Assembly: GCA_027082925.1 (NCBI GenBank)
Contig: JALWTD010000014.1
Location: 382,393 to 446,392, forward strand
Origin: Flavobacteriaceae bacterium
Lineage (GTDB): Bacteria > Bacteroidota > Bacteroidia > Flavobacteriales > Flavobacteriaceae
Length of the DNA: 64,000 nt
Reading direction: 5' to 3'
Under the pieces are notes generated by a model. It saw nothing but the letters and a program-made list of their open reading frames with translations, had not been told where the DNA came from and made no database searches. Below, piece after piece: positions 1 to 8,308 of the stretch. Positions within the stretch are counted from its first letter, which is position 1. Every line of letters begins with the position of its first letter. Both the position numbers and the translations under genes were made by a program.

Positions 1-717
1 GGTGGCGTATTACGAAGAACAGGGCACACAGAAGCTGCCATAGATTTGGCGAGATTGGCCGGGTTAACACCTGCTGGTGTTATTGTTGAAATTATGAATG
101 ATGACGGTACAATGGCAAGATTACCTCAACTGGTAAAAATTGCTAAAAAGTTTGATTTAAAAATTATTTCTATCGAAGATTTAGTAGAATACCGCATGCA
201 GCATGATTCTCTTATAGAACAGGTAGAAGATATGTTTATTCAAACACGTTTTGGAGAATTTAGATTGCGTGCTTATAAACAAACCACCAACAATCAAGTA
301 CATTTAGCGCTAACAACAGGCACGTGGAATAAAGGTGATGAAATACTGGTAAAAGTAAACTCTGCCCTTATAAATAACGATATTCTAGGCACACTAACTA
401 AAAACCCTGATGACAAATTAAAACGTGTTTTTGACGCTATTAATAATGAAGGTAAAGGTGCCATTGTATTTATAAACCAAGAAAATCAATCGTTCGATTT
501 ACTCAATAGAATTGCCATTTTAAAAGAAAACCAACACCATCATAAAAACTACGCTCCAAATATTAAAATGGATGAGAAAGATTTTGGAATAGGTGCTCAA
601 ATTTTACACGATTTAGGAATTACAAAACTACGTGTTTTATCTAACGCCAGCTCTTTTAGAAAACGAGTTGGAATGACTGGCTACGGTTTAGAAATTATTG
701 AATATGTAACTTATTAA
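1..717 (+). CDS. ribB: 3,4-dihydroxy-2-butanone 4-phosphate synthase with degenerate GTP cyclohydrolase II domain (5'-truncated)
   Basis: The reading frame is open from base 1, so the gene starts upstream; 238 residues are visible. The first part carries the RRTGHTEA segment and the EIMNDDGTMAR stretch typical of DHBP synthase, which makes 3,4-dihydroxy-2-butanone 4-phosphate from ribulose 5-phosphate for riboflavin synthesis. The rest aligns with the GTP cyclohydrolase II half of RibBA proteins, starting near QTRFGEFR. Where active enzymes have SEC followed by RCDC (zinc ligands), this protein has SAL and a region without cysteine, so cyclohydrolase activity is probably lost. A separate functional ribA would then be needed elsewhere. 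ribH lies in the same window at 26115. Confidence 0.9.
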   Translation, partial: GGVLRRTGHTEAAIDLARLAGLTPAGVIVEIMNDDGTMARLPQLVKIAKKFDLKIISIEDLVEYRMQHDSLIEQVEDMFIQTRFGEFRLRAYKQTTNNQVHLALTTGTWNKGDEILVKVNSALINNDILGTLTKNPDDKLKRVFDAINNEGKGAIVFINQENQSFDLLNRIAILKENQHHHKNYAPNIKMDEKDFGIGAQILHDLGITKLRVLSNASSFRKRVGMTGYGLEIIEYVTY

Positions 718-733
718 ATTTTGTGAAATTGCA

Positions 734-1453
734 ATGAAAAAAATATTAATATTTTGCTTCTGTAGTATTTTTATAAGTAGTTGCAACAAGCCTCATAAAT
801 CGCTTCAAAAAAAGGAAAACAACCAAAAAAACAGTCATAAAGCGTTTGTGATTACCGGAAAAGTAAAAAACTTTTATACAAATACGGTTTACTTAAATAA
901 AATTGATGAGTATACTATTTCTCCTGTAGATTCCTCACTAATATTAAACAATACGTTTACTTTTAAAGGCACCGTTGAATATCCGGAAAGATATGCTTTA
1001 ACCTTTAAAAATTATCCTGAAACCATTGTGTTTATTATTGAGAATAAAGATTTTACTATGCACATAGACCAAGAGCATGCACATGATTTTTATGTAGAAG
1101 GCTCTCCTCTTAATACAAAACTAAATGAGTATAAAACCGCATCAAAAAAATTATTTTCTAAAATTGAGGATTTATTTCCCGAGTTTCAAAAAGCACGTTT
1201 AGAAAACGATGTAAAAACACTAAATAAAATTGAAACGCAGATAAAAACTATTGAGAGCGAATTCACTAATTTCAGTTACCAATTTATTGAAAATCATAAA
1301 AACTCGTACCTATCGGCTATGTTATTAAGAGACCTTTTAAAATCTTCTTTAACAGATACCTCAAAAATTAAAAACAACTACAACTTACTTCCTGAAAATA
1401 TAAAAAAAGCGCCTGATGCTCAAAAAATAGCCGTTGCATTACACATACGTTAA
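734..1453 (+). CDS. DUF4369-type lipoprotein without thioredoxin domain
   Basis: The 239-residue protein begins with a lipoprotein signal (IFISSC, lipidated Cys at about residue 17). Residues 38-130 look like the DUF4369 beta-rich domain that precedes a thioredoxin-like domain in many Bacteroidota thiol-disulfide lipoproteins. A charged helical segment follows (about 133-200). The protein ends just where the thioredoxin domain would start and no CxxC motif is present. It is either a stand-alone DUF4369 protein or a shortened relative. Its last 15 bases overlap the 3' end of the convergent pepE gene, so the stop may have been captured from that gene. Function unknown; probably periplasmic and membrane-anchored. 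Confidence 0.75.
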   Translation: MKKILIFCFCSIFISSCNKPHKSLQKKENNQKNSHKAFVITGKVKNFYTNTVYLNKIDEYTISPVDSSLILNNTFTFKGTVEYPERYALTFKNYPETIVFIIENKDFTMHIDQEHAHDFYVEGSPLNTKLNEYKTASKKLFSKIEDLFPEFQKARLENDVKTLNKIETQIKTIESEFTNFSYQFIENHKNSYLSAMLLRDLLKSSLTDTSKIKNNYNLLPENIKKAPDAQKIAVALHIR

Positions 1454-2152
1454 AAAACTAAAATCTGTTTCGGGAGGCAACTCTAAAGGTGGTTTCCCCT
1501 TTTGAAATAACCGCGCCATTAAAGGACCTTTTAAGGTTACCTTATTTCTTTCTCCCAGCAACCAACTTCCTTCTCGTAAGCCAAGTACAGGTATAGCATT
1601 TAACGTATGAAACTCGTGAATACGTGTTTCTCTAGTTTCTCCCATATGAGTAGAATCCGGATTGGGATCTAAATAATGAGGATTAATATTAAAATTTATA
1701 AATCCGAAAGTATTAAAACTTGGAGGGTATACAATTGGCATATCGTTTGTGGTTTGCATAGTTAAACCGGCAATATTGCTTCCTGCACTTGTTCCAAAAT
1801 AAGGCACCCCATTTTCAACCACATTTTTAATTGCCGAAATTAATTTTTGTTCGTACAATTCTTTAACCAATAAAAAAGTATTTCCTCCGCCGGTAAAAAT
1901 ACCTTCAGCATTATTTACAGCGTCAACCATATTACGGTATTCATGAATTCCCTTAACCGAAATATGTATTTTTTCAAATGATTCCCGAGCAATTTGGGTG
2001 TACTCATCAAACGAAATTCCATTTGGTCTTGCAAAAGGAACAAATAAAATCTCTTTTGTTCCTGAAAAAAAGTGAGCCAATTCGGGTAAAATATACTCTA
2101 AATAGGCTTTTCCATGAACCGTTGAAGTACTTGCTATAAATAATTTTTTCAT
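1439..2152 (-). CDS. pepE: dipeptidase E (peptidase family S51)
   Basis: This cytoplasmic serine peptidase releases N-terminal Asp from dipeptides. It has 237 residues; the E. coli enzyme has 229. Visible motifs are the glycine-rich FTGGGNTF segment (about residue 87), the nucleophile elbow GTSAGSN with the catalytic Ser near residue 121, and NPHYLDP with the expected His near 159. There is no signal peptide. It is transcribed alone, divergent from the gene at 2256, and a full flavobacterial-type promoter lies just upstream (2170-2198). Confidence 0.92.
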   Translation of the reverse strand: MKKLFIASTSTVHGKAYLEYILPELAHFFSGTKEILFVPFARPNGISFDEYTQIARESFEKIHISVKGIHEYRNMVDAVNNAEGIFTGGGNTFLLVKELYEQKLISAIKNVVENGVPYFGTSAGSNIAGLTMQTTNDMPIVYPPSFNTFGFINFNINPHYLDPNPDSTHMGETRETRIHEFHTLNAIPVLGLREGSWLLGERNKVTLKGPLMARLFQKGKPPLELPPETDFSFLTYV

Positions 2153-2169
2153 CTCCTTAAAAGTTTAAT

Positions 2170-2198
2170 CAAATGTAACAATTTTGCACCTTTAACAA
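2170..2198 (-). promoter_or_regulatory. promoter of pepE (TTG-N18-TAnnTTTG)
   Basis: On the minus strand TTG (2198-2196) is followed after 18 bases by TACATTTG (2177-2170). This fits the Flavobacterium consensus TTG-N17-23-TAnnTTTG for the main sigma factor. It lies about 18 bases before the pepE start codon. Confidence 0.65.
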
Positions 2199-2255
2199 AA
2201 GTTTACCATCATATTAAGATTTTTTTTTAACTTTTTTCTATTTATTTGTTTGTGC

Positions 2256-3032
2256 ATGAAAAAACAACTAACCTTCTTATTTTTATTTTTTACAATTGTA
2301 GCCTTTGCTCAAGAGAGAAATTACACCTCTATTATTGGTAAAATTTACAGCGGCAATAAAATTGTAACAGATGCACACATTATAAACTTAAACAACAAAT
2401 TGGGAAGTGTAAGTAATGATTATGGTGAATTTGAAATTAACGTTAAAGAAAATGATACGCTTTTAATTTCATCCATTCAATACGAAAAACGCAAAATTAG
2501 AATTACAAAAATTCATATCAAAAAACGCAAATTGGTAATTCATCTTATTCCATTGGTTACCGTATTAGACGAGGTGTTTATAGAACAGCTGTCAGGCAAC
2601 TTATTATCCGATTTAAGTAAAGCACCTAAGGATACCATTAGACATAATTTTACCTTCACAGCAAGCGACTTAAGTAAAAAATTACCTGTAGACCAATCTG
2701 GAATACTTTCTCCTCCCGATGCAGAAGCTTTTACAAATCCCATATACATAAGTGGTGGTGGCGGAGCTACCATTCCTGACTTTTATATGATTGCTAAACG
2801 AAAATTAAAAAAGGTACTCACTAAAAAAAAGCAGTTTCCTAAAAAAATTGTAGGAGATTTAGGTGTTTCATTTTTTACACAGCAATTAAAAATTCCGAAA
2901 GAAAAAATAAACAATTTCTTGCAGTACTGTGAGTATAAAAACATTATAGAAAAATACTATAAAAATGACCTACTAGCAGTCATTCAAATTCTAATTGACG
3001 AAAGTAAAGCATACAACGCCATTAAAAATTAA
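2256..3032 (+). CDS. secreted carboxypeptidase-regulatory-like domain protein
   Basis: A 258-residue protein with a Sec signal peptide ending near FAQ (residue 20). Residues 25-100 form a CarboxypepD_reg-like beta-sandwich of the kind found at the N terminus of TonB-dependent receptors: IIGKIYSG, then GSVSNDYGEFEI, then DTLLISSIQY. No plug or barrel follows, only a basic helical C-terminal region. The ATG at 2256 is chosen over the in-frame TTG two codons upstream because MKKQLTF is a normal signal peptide start. Probably periplasmic or surface-located; specific role unknown. It precedes the DUF6702 and M1 genes. Confidence 0.8.
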   Translation: MKKQLTFLFLFFTIVAFAQERNYTSIIGKIYSGNKIVTDAHIINLNNKLGSVSNDYGEFEINVKENDTLLISSIQYEKRKIRITKIHIKKRKLVIHLIPLVTVLDEVFIEQLSGNLLSDLSKAPKDTIRHNFTFTASDLSKKLPVDQSGILSPPDAEAFTNPIYISGGGGATIPDFYMIAKRKLKKVLTKKKQFPKKIVGDLGVSFFTQQLKIPKEKINNFLQYCEYKNIIEKYYKNDLLAVIQILIDESKAYNAIKN

Positions 3033-3097
3033 CACTTTTTATGAAAATAGGCATTTTGTTTATCAAAAGCTTTTTGTTAATTAGCAAAAAATAAAAA

Positions 3098-3595
3098 ATG
3101 AAGTTTTCTAAATACATCATCGTACTATTTGTAATTCCACTATTTGCCTTTTCTTTACACAAGTACTATATAAGTTTGTGTGAAATTGAATACATAAAAG
3201 AAGAAAAATCGGTACAAATAACCATAGGTTTGTTTCTAGATGATTTAGAATACAGTATGAATAAAGGACTTAACGACAAACTGTATCTGGCATCGGAAGA
3301 TGAAGTAGAAAACATTGACGATTACTATAAAAAATATTTAAGCAAACATTTTAAGGTAACTGTAAACGACTCGCTACAAACCTATACTTATGTAGGAAAA
3401 GAATACGACGATGATATTGTACGATTTTACTTAGAATTCCCTAATATCTCTGAGTTTAAATCAATTAGCATTACCAATACTTGCCTTGTTGAAGACTTTC
3501 CGTCTCAGCAAAATATTATTAAAATAAAAGTAGACCACTTTTACAAGACCTTTTACCTAAATAATAAAAATGCTAATTGTTTGTTAAATTTTTAA
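3098..3595 (+). CDS. DUF6702 family exported protein
   Basis: This 165-residue protein has an N-terminal hydrophobic signal segment (residues 4-19, ending near AFS) followed by HKYYISLCEIEY, characteristic of the DUF6702 family. The rest is a predicted beta-rich domain with many acidic residues (DDLEYSMNK, the SEDEVENIDDYYKKYL region, KEYDDDIVRFYLEF). In flavobacteria such genes commonly sit next to an M1 metallopeptidase gene, as here (63 bases to the next start). An accessory role to the peptidases is possible but is only inferred from position. Confidence 0.75.
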   Translation: MKFSKYIIVLFVIPLFAFSLHKYYISLCEIEYIKEEKSVQITIGLFLDDLEYSMNKGLNDKLYLASEDEVENIDDYYKKYLSKHFKVTVNDSLQTYTYVGKEYDDDIVRFYLEFPNISEFKSISITNTCLVEDFPSQQNIIKIKVDHFYKTFYLNNKNANCLLNF

Positions 3596-3658
3596 CAATT
3601 AATTAATACTCTTATTGAAAATATTTAATTTCGGTATTTATTAACTAAATGAACCGCA

Positions 3659-5929
3659 ATGAAAAAATTAATTCTAGGAATTCTGTCAATCCTCTTTGTA
3701 ACTTCAAGTTTTTATGCTCAAGAAACTGACAAAGAAAAAGAAGTACAAAAATCGCACTACAACATTAATAAGTTTAGACAGCTTAAGCAAGAACTCCCAA
3801 CTCCAAACAAGCAGCACACTGCATCGGGAGCTCCTGGGTATGAGTACACGCAACAACAGGTTGACTACAAAATGGATTTAGTTCTAGATGATGAAAACCA
3901 AAAACTTTTTGGAGAAGAAAACATCACTTATCACAACAATTCAAAAGACTTTCTAGAATATCTTTGGGTACAATTAGATCAAAACATGAGAGCTCCAGAT
4001 TCTAAAACACCTGATATTAAAGGTGGCGGACCTGATGTACTCTATTTTCCTTCAAAATTTACAAAGCAATTTATGGGGAAACCTTTTCAAGGTGGGTTTA
4101 ATATTGAATATGTAAAAGATGCTCATGGAAAAGATCTTGATTACATGATTAATAGAACCATGATGCGTATTAACTTACCACAACCTATTGCTCCGGGAGG
4201 TACATTTGTTTTTAACATCAAATGGTGGTACAATATAAACGATTATTTGTCTGATGCCGGAAGATCTGGATACGAAGCATTTCCTGATGGAAATAAACTA
4301 TATGTAATTGCTCAATTTTTTCCTCGCTTAGCAGTTTATAACAATGTGGAAGGATGGCAAAATATGCAATTTTGGGGACGAAGTGAATTTGCTTTGGAAT
4401 TTGGTAATTACGAAGTAAGTATTACAACTCCTAAAGACCATATTTTAAACGGTACCGGTGTTATCCAAAATCCGAAAGATGTTTTTACCAGAAAACAATA
4501 TAAGAGATACCAAGAAGCAAAAAAATCGTTTGACAAACCTGTATTTATTGTTACTCCTGAAGAGGCTCTAGAAGCTGAAAAAGGAAGAGCTAAAGGTACT
4601 AAAACTTGGAAATTATATGCAGAAAATGTGCGTGACTTTGCCTTTGCCTCATCTAGAAAATTTATTTGGGATGCAATGGCGGTTGATATGAACGGCAAAA
4701 CAGTAATGGCATATTCTCTATATCCTAAAGAAGGAAATCCTCTTTGGGAAGAACACTCAACACGTGTGGTTGCCAATACCTTAAAAATATACTCTAAACA
4801 TACTTTTGATTATCCTTATCCACACGCAACATCTGTAAACGCACAGCGCCAAGGAATGGAATACCCAATGATTTGTTGGAACTTTGGAAGACCAAATCCT
4901 AACGGAAAGTATTCAGAAAGAACAAAAAAAGGAATGATTAGCGTAGTTACGCATGAAGTTGGTCACAATTTCTTTCCTATGATTGTAAATTCTGATGAAC
5001 GTCAATGGACTTGGATGGATGAAGGTATCAACTCTTTTGTTGAAATTTTAGCTGAGAACGTATATGATTCAGAATTATTCCCTATGAGCAAATATCCTAA
5101 AAATGTAGTAGGATATATGTCTGGAGACCAAAGCAAAATGGCTCCAATTATGTCTCAAGGAGATAATGTGTTTAATTTTGGTGCCAATGCATACGCAAAA
5201 CCAGCTGCAGGATTGTTTATTCTTAGACAAACCATTATGGGACCTGAATTATTTGACTACGCATTTAAAACATATGCAAGACGCTGGAAATTTAAACACC
5301 CAACACCTGCAGATTTCTTTAGAACTATGGAAGATGCGTCAGCGATGGATTTAGATTGGTTTTGGAGAGGTTGGTTTTACACTACCGGAAACAACGATAT
5401 AGGAATTAAAGAAGTTAAAAAGTATTACGTAACCGATAAACCTACAAAACAAGCTGAAAAAATGGCAAAACGCTACGGAATAACCGTAGACCAACTGCCA
5501 CCGTCACTATACCTTGTTTCTGAAAATAGCGATGAGTTTTCTTCAGATTTAAAAAATAAAAAACCGGAAGATTTTAGTATTCTGAAAGATTATATTGAGA
5601 AAAATTTCTCTGAAGAAGAGCAAAAAACACTTAAAGCGCCTAAGTATTTTTACGAACTAACTTTTGAAAAACCGGGAGACCTTGTAATGCCTATAATTGT
5701 TGAGTTTGAGTACGAAGATGGTACCAAAGAAAGAAAACAATATCCTGCACAAATTTGGAGACACAACGACCGAGAGGTTACCAAAGTGTTCCCTGCAAGT
5801 AAAGCCATTAAAAAAATTACTATCGATCCAGATGAGCAAACTGCCGACGTAGATTTAAGTAATAATAGCTGGCCTAAAAACAAAGAAACTAAATTTGATA
5901 AGTTTAAAAAGAAACAAATCAAAGGGTAA
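3659..5929 (+). CDS. secreted M1 family metallopeptidase, copy 1
   Basis: A 756-residue zinc aminopeptidase-like protein with a signal peptide ending near FYAQ (residue 20). The catalytic HEVGH is at residues 432-436 and the third zinc ligand is the Glu of MDEGINSF, 18 residues after the motif (residue 455). The exopeptidase-type GMEYP segment (GxMEN-like) lies upstream, near residue 399. The N-terminal beta-domain includes YEYTQQQVDY and the VQLDQNMRA strand. Likely role: periplasmic or surface degradation of peptides. A second copy follows after a terminator; residues 522-756 are identical to residues 519-753 of that copy, while the N-terminal two thirds clearly differ. Confidence 0.93.
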   Translation: MKKLILGILSILFVTSSFYAQETDKEKEVQKSHYNINKFRQLKQELPTPNKQHTASGAPGYEYTQQQVDYKMDLVLDDENQKLFGEENITYHNNSKDFLEYLWVQLDQNMRAPDSKTPDIKGGGPDVLYFPSKFTKQFMGKPFQGGFNIEYVKDAHGKDLDYMINRTMMRINLPQPIAPGGTFVFNIKWWYNINDYLSDAGRSGYEAFPDGNKLYVIAQFFPRLAVYNNVEGWQNMQFWGRSEFALEFGNYEVSITTPKDHILNGTGVIQNPKDVFTRKQYKRYQEAKKSFDKPVFIVTPEEALEAEKGRAKGTKTWKLYAENVRDFAFASSRKFIWDAMAVDMNGKTVMAYSLYPKEGNPLWEEHSTRVVANTLKIYSKHTFDYPYPHATSVNAQRQGMEYPMICWNFGRPNPNGKYSERTKKGMISVVTHEVGHNFFPMIVNSDERQWTWMDEGINSFVEILAENVYDSELFPMSKYPKNVVGYMSGDQSKMAPIMSQGDNVFNFGANAYAKPAAGLFILRQTIMGPELFDYAFKTYARRWKFKHPTPADFFRTMEDASAMDLDWFWRGWFYTTGNNDIGIKEVKKYYVTDKPTKQAEKMAKRYGITVDQLPPSLYLVSENSDEFSSDLKNKKPEDFSILKDYIEKNFSEEEQKTLKAPKYFYELTFEKPGDLVMPIIVEFEYEDGTKERKQYPAQIWRHNDREVTKVFPASKAIKKITIDPDEQTADVDLSNNSWPKNKETKFDKFKKKQIKG

Positions 5930-5931
5930 TA
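5234..5931 (+). repeat. direct repeat, copy 1 (gene-conversion tract between M1 genes)
   Basis: This 698-base stretch matches 7557-8254 at an offset of 2323 bases. The only mismatch seen is at 5284/7607 (C/T, silent); from 5285 to 5931 (647 bases) I found none. The match ends one base after the second base beyond the stop codon, and upstream the two genes diverge quickly, including at synonymous sites. Confidence 0.93.
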
Positions 5932-5938
5932 AACTGTT

Positions 5939-5962
5939 GCCACTCTTTTGAGTGGCTTTTTT
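5939..5962 (+). terminator. rho-independent terminator after first M1 gene
   Basis: A perfect 7-bp stem GCCACTC/GAGTGGC with a TTTT loop is followed by six T residues. It lies 10 bases after the stop codon and separates the two M1 genes transcriptionally. Confidence 0.85.
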
Positions 5963-5990
5963 ATTTCTTATAAATTTAAGATACCAAATA

Positions 5991-8252
5991 ATGAAAAAAA
6001 TATTTATTTCATCTTTCCTCCTTCTTTTTGTTACATTTTCTTCTTTTGCACAAAAAGAAAAAATACAAAAAGCACACTACAACACCAATAAGTTTAGACA
6101 ACTTAAACAGGAGCTTCCTACGCCTAATAGCCAACACACAGCCTCTGGAGCTCCCGGACATGAATATACTCAACAACAAGTAGATTACGATATAGCTGTA
6201 ATTTTAGACGATGAAAATCAACGTATATATGGAGAAGAAACAATAACGTATCACAACAACTCTAACGATGTGTTAACGTATTTATGGATTCAGTTAGATC
6301 AAAACATGAGAGCCCAAAACTCAAAAACTCCTGACATTCAACAAGAAAAAACAAATGCGCTATACACTCCAAAACGATTTGCTTCAAAATTTGTAGAAAA
6401 TCCTTTTGATGGCGGATTTAAAATAGAATATGTTAAAAATATAGATGGTAGTAATGCATCATACCTCATCAATCAAACTATGATGCGATTGAATTTAGAC
6501 ACACCCTTGGCTCCGGGAGAAAAACACTCGTTTAAAATTAAATGGTGGTATAACATCAATAATCATGTAGAACAAGGTGGTCGTTCTGGTTTTGAACATT
6601 TTCCTACAGATGGAAATAATAATTATATTATTGCGCAGTTTTACCCAAGATTAGCTGTTTACGACAATGTAGATGGTTGGCAAAATATGCAATTTTGGGG
6701 ACGTAGTGAATTTGCTTTAGAGTTTGGAAATTTTAATGTAGCTATTACGACTCCTAAAGATCACATATTAGGCGCTACCGGTGTTTTAACAAACGAAAAA
6801 GAAGTACTTACAAACACTCAACTAAAACGCTTAGAAAAAGCTCTAAAATCTTACGATAAACCTATTATTATTGTAACACAAGAAGAAGCTGAAAAAGCTG
6901 AAAAAGGAAAAGCTAAAGACACTAAAACTTGGAAGTTTTACGCTGAAAACGTACGTGATTTTGCCTTTGCTTCTTCTAGAAAATACATTTGGGATGCTAT
7001 GGCTGTTGACATTAACGGTAAAAAAGTAATGGCCTATTCTTATTATTCTAAAGAAGGCAATCCTCTTTGGGAAAAACACTCTACAAGAGCTGTTGCAAGT
7101 ACCTTAAAAACCTATTCTAAATATACTTTTGATTATCCATATCACAAAGCTATTTCTGTTCATGCCAGAAGTATTGGAATGGAATACCCTATGATTTGCT
7201 TCAATTTTGGAAGACCAAAACCTGACGGTACTTACAGTGATAGAACTAAGTACAGAATGCTTGGTGTAATTATTCATGAAGTTGGACACAATTTCTTTCC
7301 TATGATAATAAATTCTGATGAACGTCAATGGACTTGGATGGATGAAGGTTTAAATTCATTTGTTCAAATTTTAGCTCAAAAAGAATATGACCCAAACTTC
7401 CCTATAAGAAGAGGACTACCTAAAAGTATTGTTGGATATATGAGAGGCGATCAAAGTAAAATAGCTCCAATTATGACTCAAGGAGATAAAGTATACCAGT
7501 TTGGCAACAATGCGTATGCAAAACCAGCTGCAGGACTCTATATGTTAAGACAAACTATTATGGGACCTGAATTATTTGACTACGCATTTAAAACATATGC
7601 AAGACGTTGGAAATTTAAACACCCAACACCTGCAGATTTCTTTAGAACTATGGAAGATGCGTCAGCGATGGATTTAGATTGGTTTTGGAGAGGTTGGTTT
7701 TACACTACCGGAAACAACGATATAGGAATTAAAGAAGTTAAAAAGTATTACGTAACCGATAAACCTACAAAACAAGCTGAAAAAATGGCAAAACGCTACG
7801 GAATAACCGTAGACCAACTGCCACCGTCACTATACCTTGTTTCTGAAAATAGCGATGAGTTTTCTTCAGATTTAAAAAATAAAAAACCGGAAGATTTTAG
7901 TATTCTGAAAGATTATATTGAGAAAAATTTCTCTGAAGAAGAGCAAAAAACACTTAAAGCGCCTAAGTATTTTTACGAACTAACTTTTGAAAAACCGGGA
8001 GACCTTGTAATGCCTATAATTGTTGAGTTTGAGTACGAAGATGGTACCAAAGAAAGAAAACAATATCCTGCACAAATTTGGAGACACAACGACCGAGAGG
8101 TTACCAAAGTGTTCCCTGCAAGTAAAGCCATTAAAAAAATTACTATCGATCCAGATGAGCAAACTGCCGACGTAGATTTAAGTAATAATAGCTGGCCTAA
8201 AAACAAAGAAACTAAATTTGATAAGTTTAAAAAGAAACAAATCAAAGGGTAA
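5991..8252 (+). CDS. secreted M1 family metallopeptidase, copy 2
   Basis: The 753-residue paralogue of the preceding gene has the same layout: signal peptide ending near SFAQ, N-terminal beta-domain, GMEYP segment, HEVGH at residues 429-433 and a Glu 18 residues later. The start is ATG 5991 (MKKIFISS). A GTG at 5952 is in frame but lies inside the upstream terminator and would spoil the signal peptide. The last 235 residues are identical to copy 1 although the N-terminal parts differ at many positions, so the copies may cut different peptides while sharing one C-terminal domain. It is expected to be exported like copy 1. Confidence 0.92.
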   Translation: MKKIFISSFLLLFVTFSSFAQKEKIQKAHYNTNKFRQLKQELPTPNSQHTASGAPGHEYTQQQVDYDIAVILDDENQRIYGEETITYHNNSNDVLTYLWIQLDQNMRAQNSKTPDIQQEKTNALYTPKRFASKFVENPFDGGFKIEYVKNIDGSNASYLINQTMMRLNLDTPLAPGEKHSFKIKWWYNINNHVEQGGRSGFEHFPTDGNNNYIIAQFYPRLAVYDNVDGWQNMQFWGRSEFALEFGNFNVAITTPKDHILGATGVLTNEKEVLTNTQLKRLEKALKSYDKPIIIVTQEEAEKAEKGKAKDTKTWKFYAENVRDFAFASSRKYIWDAMAVDINGKKVMAYSYYSKEGNPLWEKHSTRAVASTLKTYSKYTFDYPYHKAISVHARSIGMEYPMICFNFGRPKPDGTYSDRTKYRMLGVIIHEVGHNFFPMIINSDERQWTWMDEGLNSFVQILAQKEYDPNFPIRRGLPKSIVGYMRGDQSKIAPIMTQGDKVYQFGNNAYAKPAAGLYMLRQTIMGPELFDYAFKTYARRWKFKHPTPADFFRTMEDASAMDLDWFWRGWFYTTGNNDIGIKEVKKYYVTDKPTKQAEKMAKRYGITVDQLPPSLYLVSENSDEFSSDLKNKKPEDFSILKDYIEKNFSEEEQKTLKAPKYFYELTFEKPGDLVMPIIVEFEYEDGTKERKQYPAQIWRHNDREVTKVFPASKAIKKITIDPDEQTADVDLSNNSWPKNKETKFDKFKKKQIKG

Positions 8253-8254
8253 TA
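7557..8254 (+). repeat. direct repeat, copy 2 (gene-conversion tract between M1 genes)
   Basis: Partner of 5234-5931. It covers the 3' third of the second M1 gene and ends just past the stop codon, where the two sequences separate abruptly (TAATAA against TAATAT). Confidence 0.93.
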
Positions 8255-8272
8255 TAATCATCGTTCTTTATC

Positions 8273-8308
8273 AAAAAAAAGACGTTCCTTTAACGGAACG
8301 TTTTTTTT
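8273..8308. terminator. bidirectional terminator between second M1 gene and lgt
   Basis: A run of eight A residues, a 7-bp stem ACGTTCC/GGAACGT with a six-base loop, then eight T residues. It sits between convergent genes and can work in both directions; it touches the lgt stop codon. Confidence 0.85.

Noticed and set aside
5952-5990. GTG start 13 codons upstream of the second M1 gene
   Set aside because: It lies inside the terminator of the first gene and would remove the clear signal peptide start MKKIFIS.
5650-8245. Two identical antisense ORF pairs inside the 3' ends of the M1 genes
   Set aside because: They are mirror shadows of the identical 647-base tract, have no start context or homology, and repeat only because the sense genes do.
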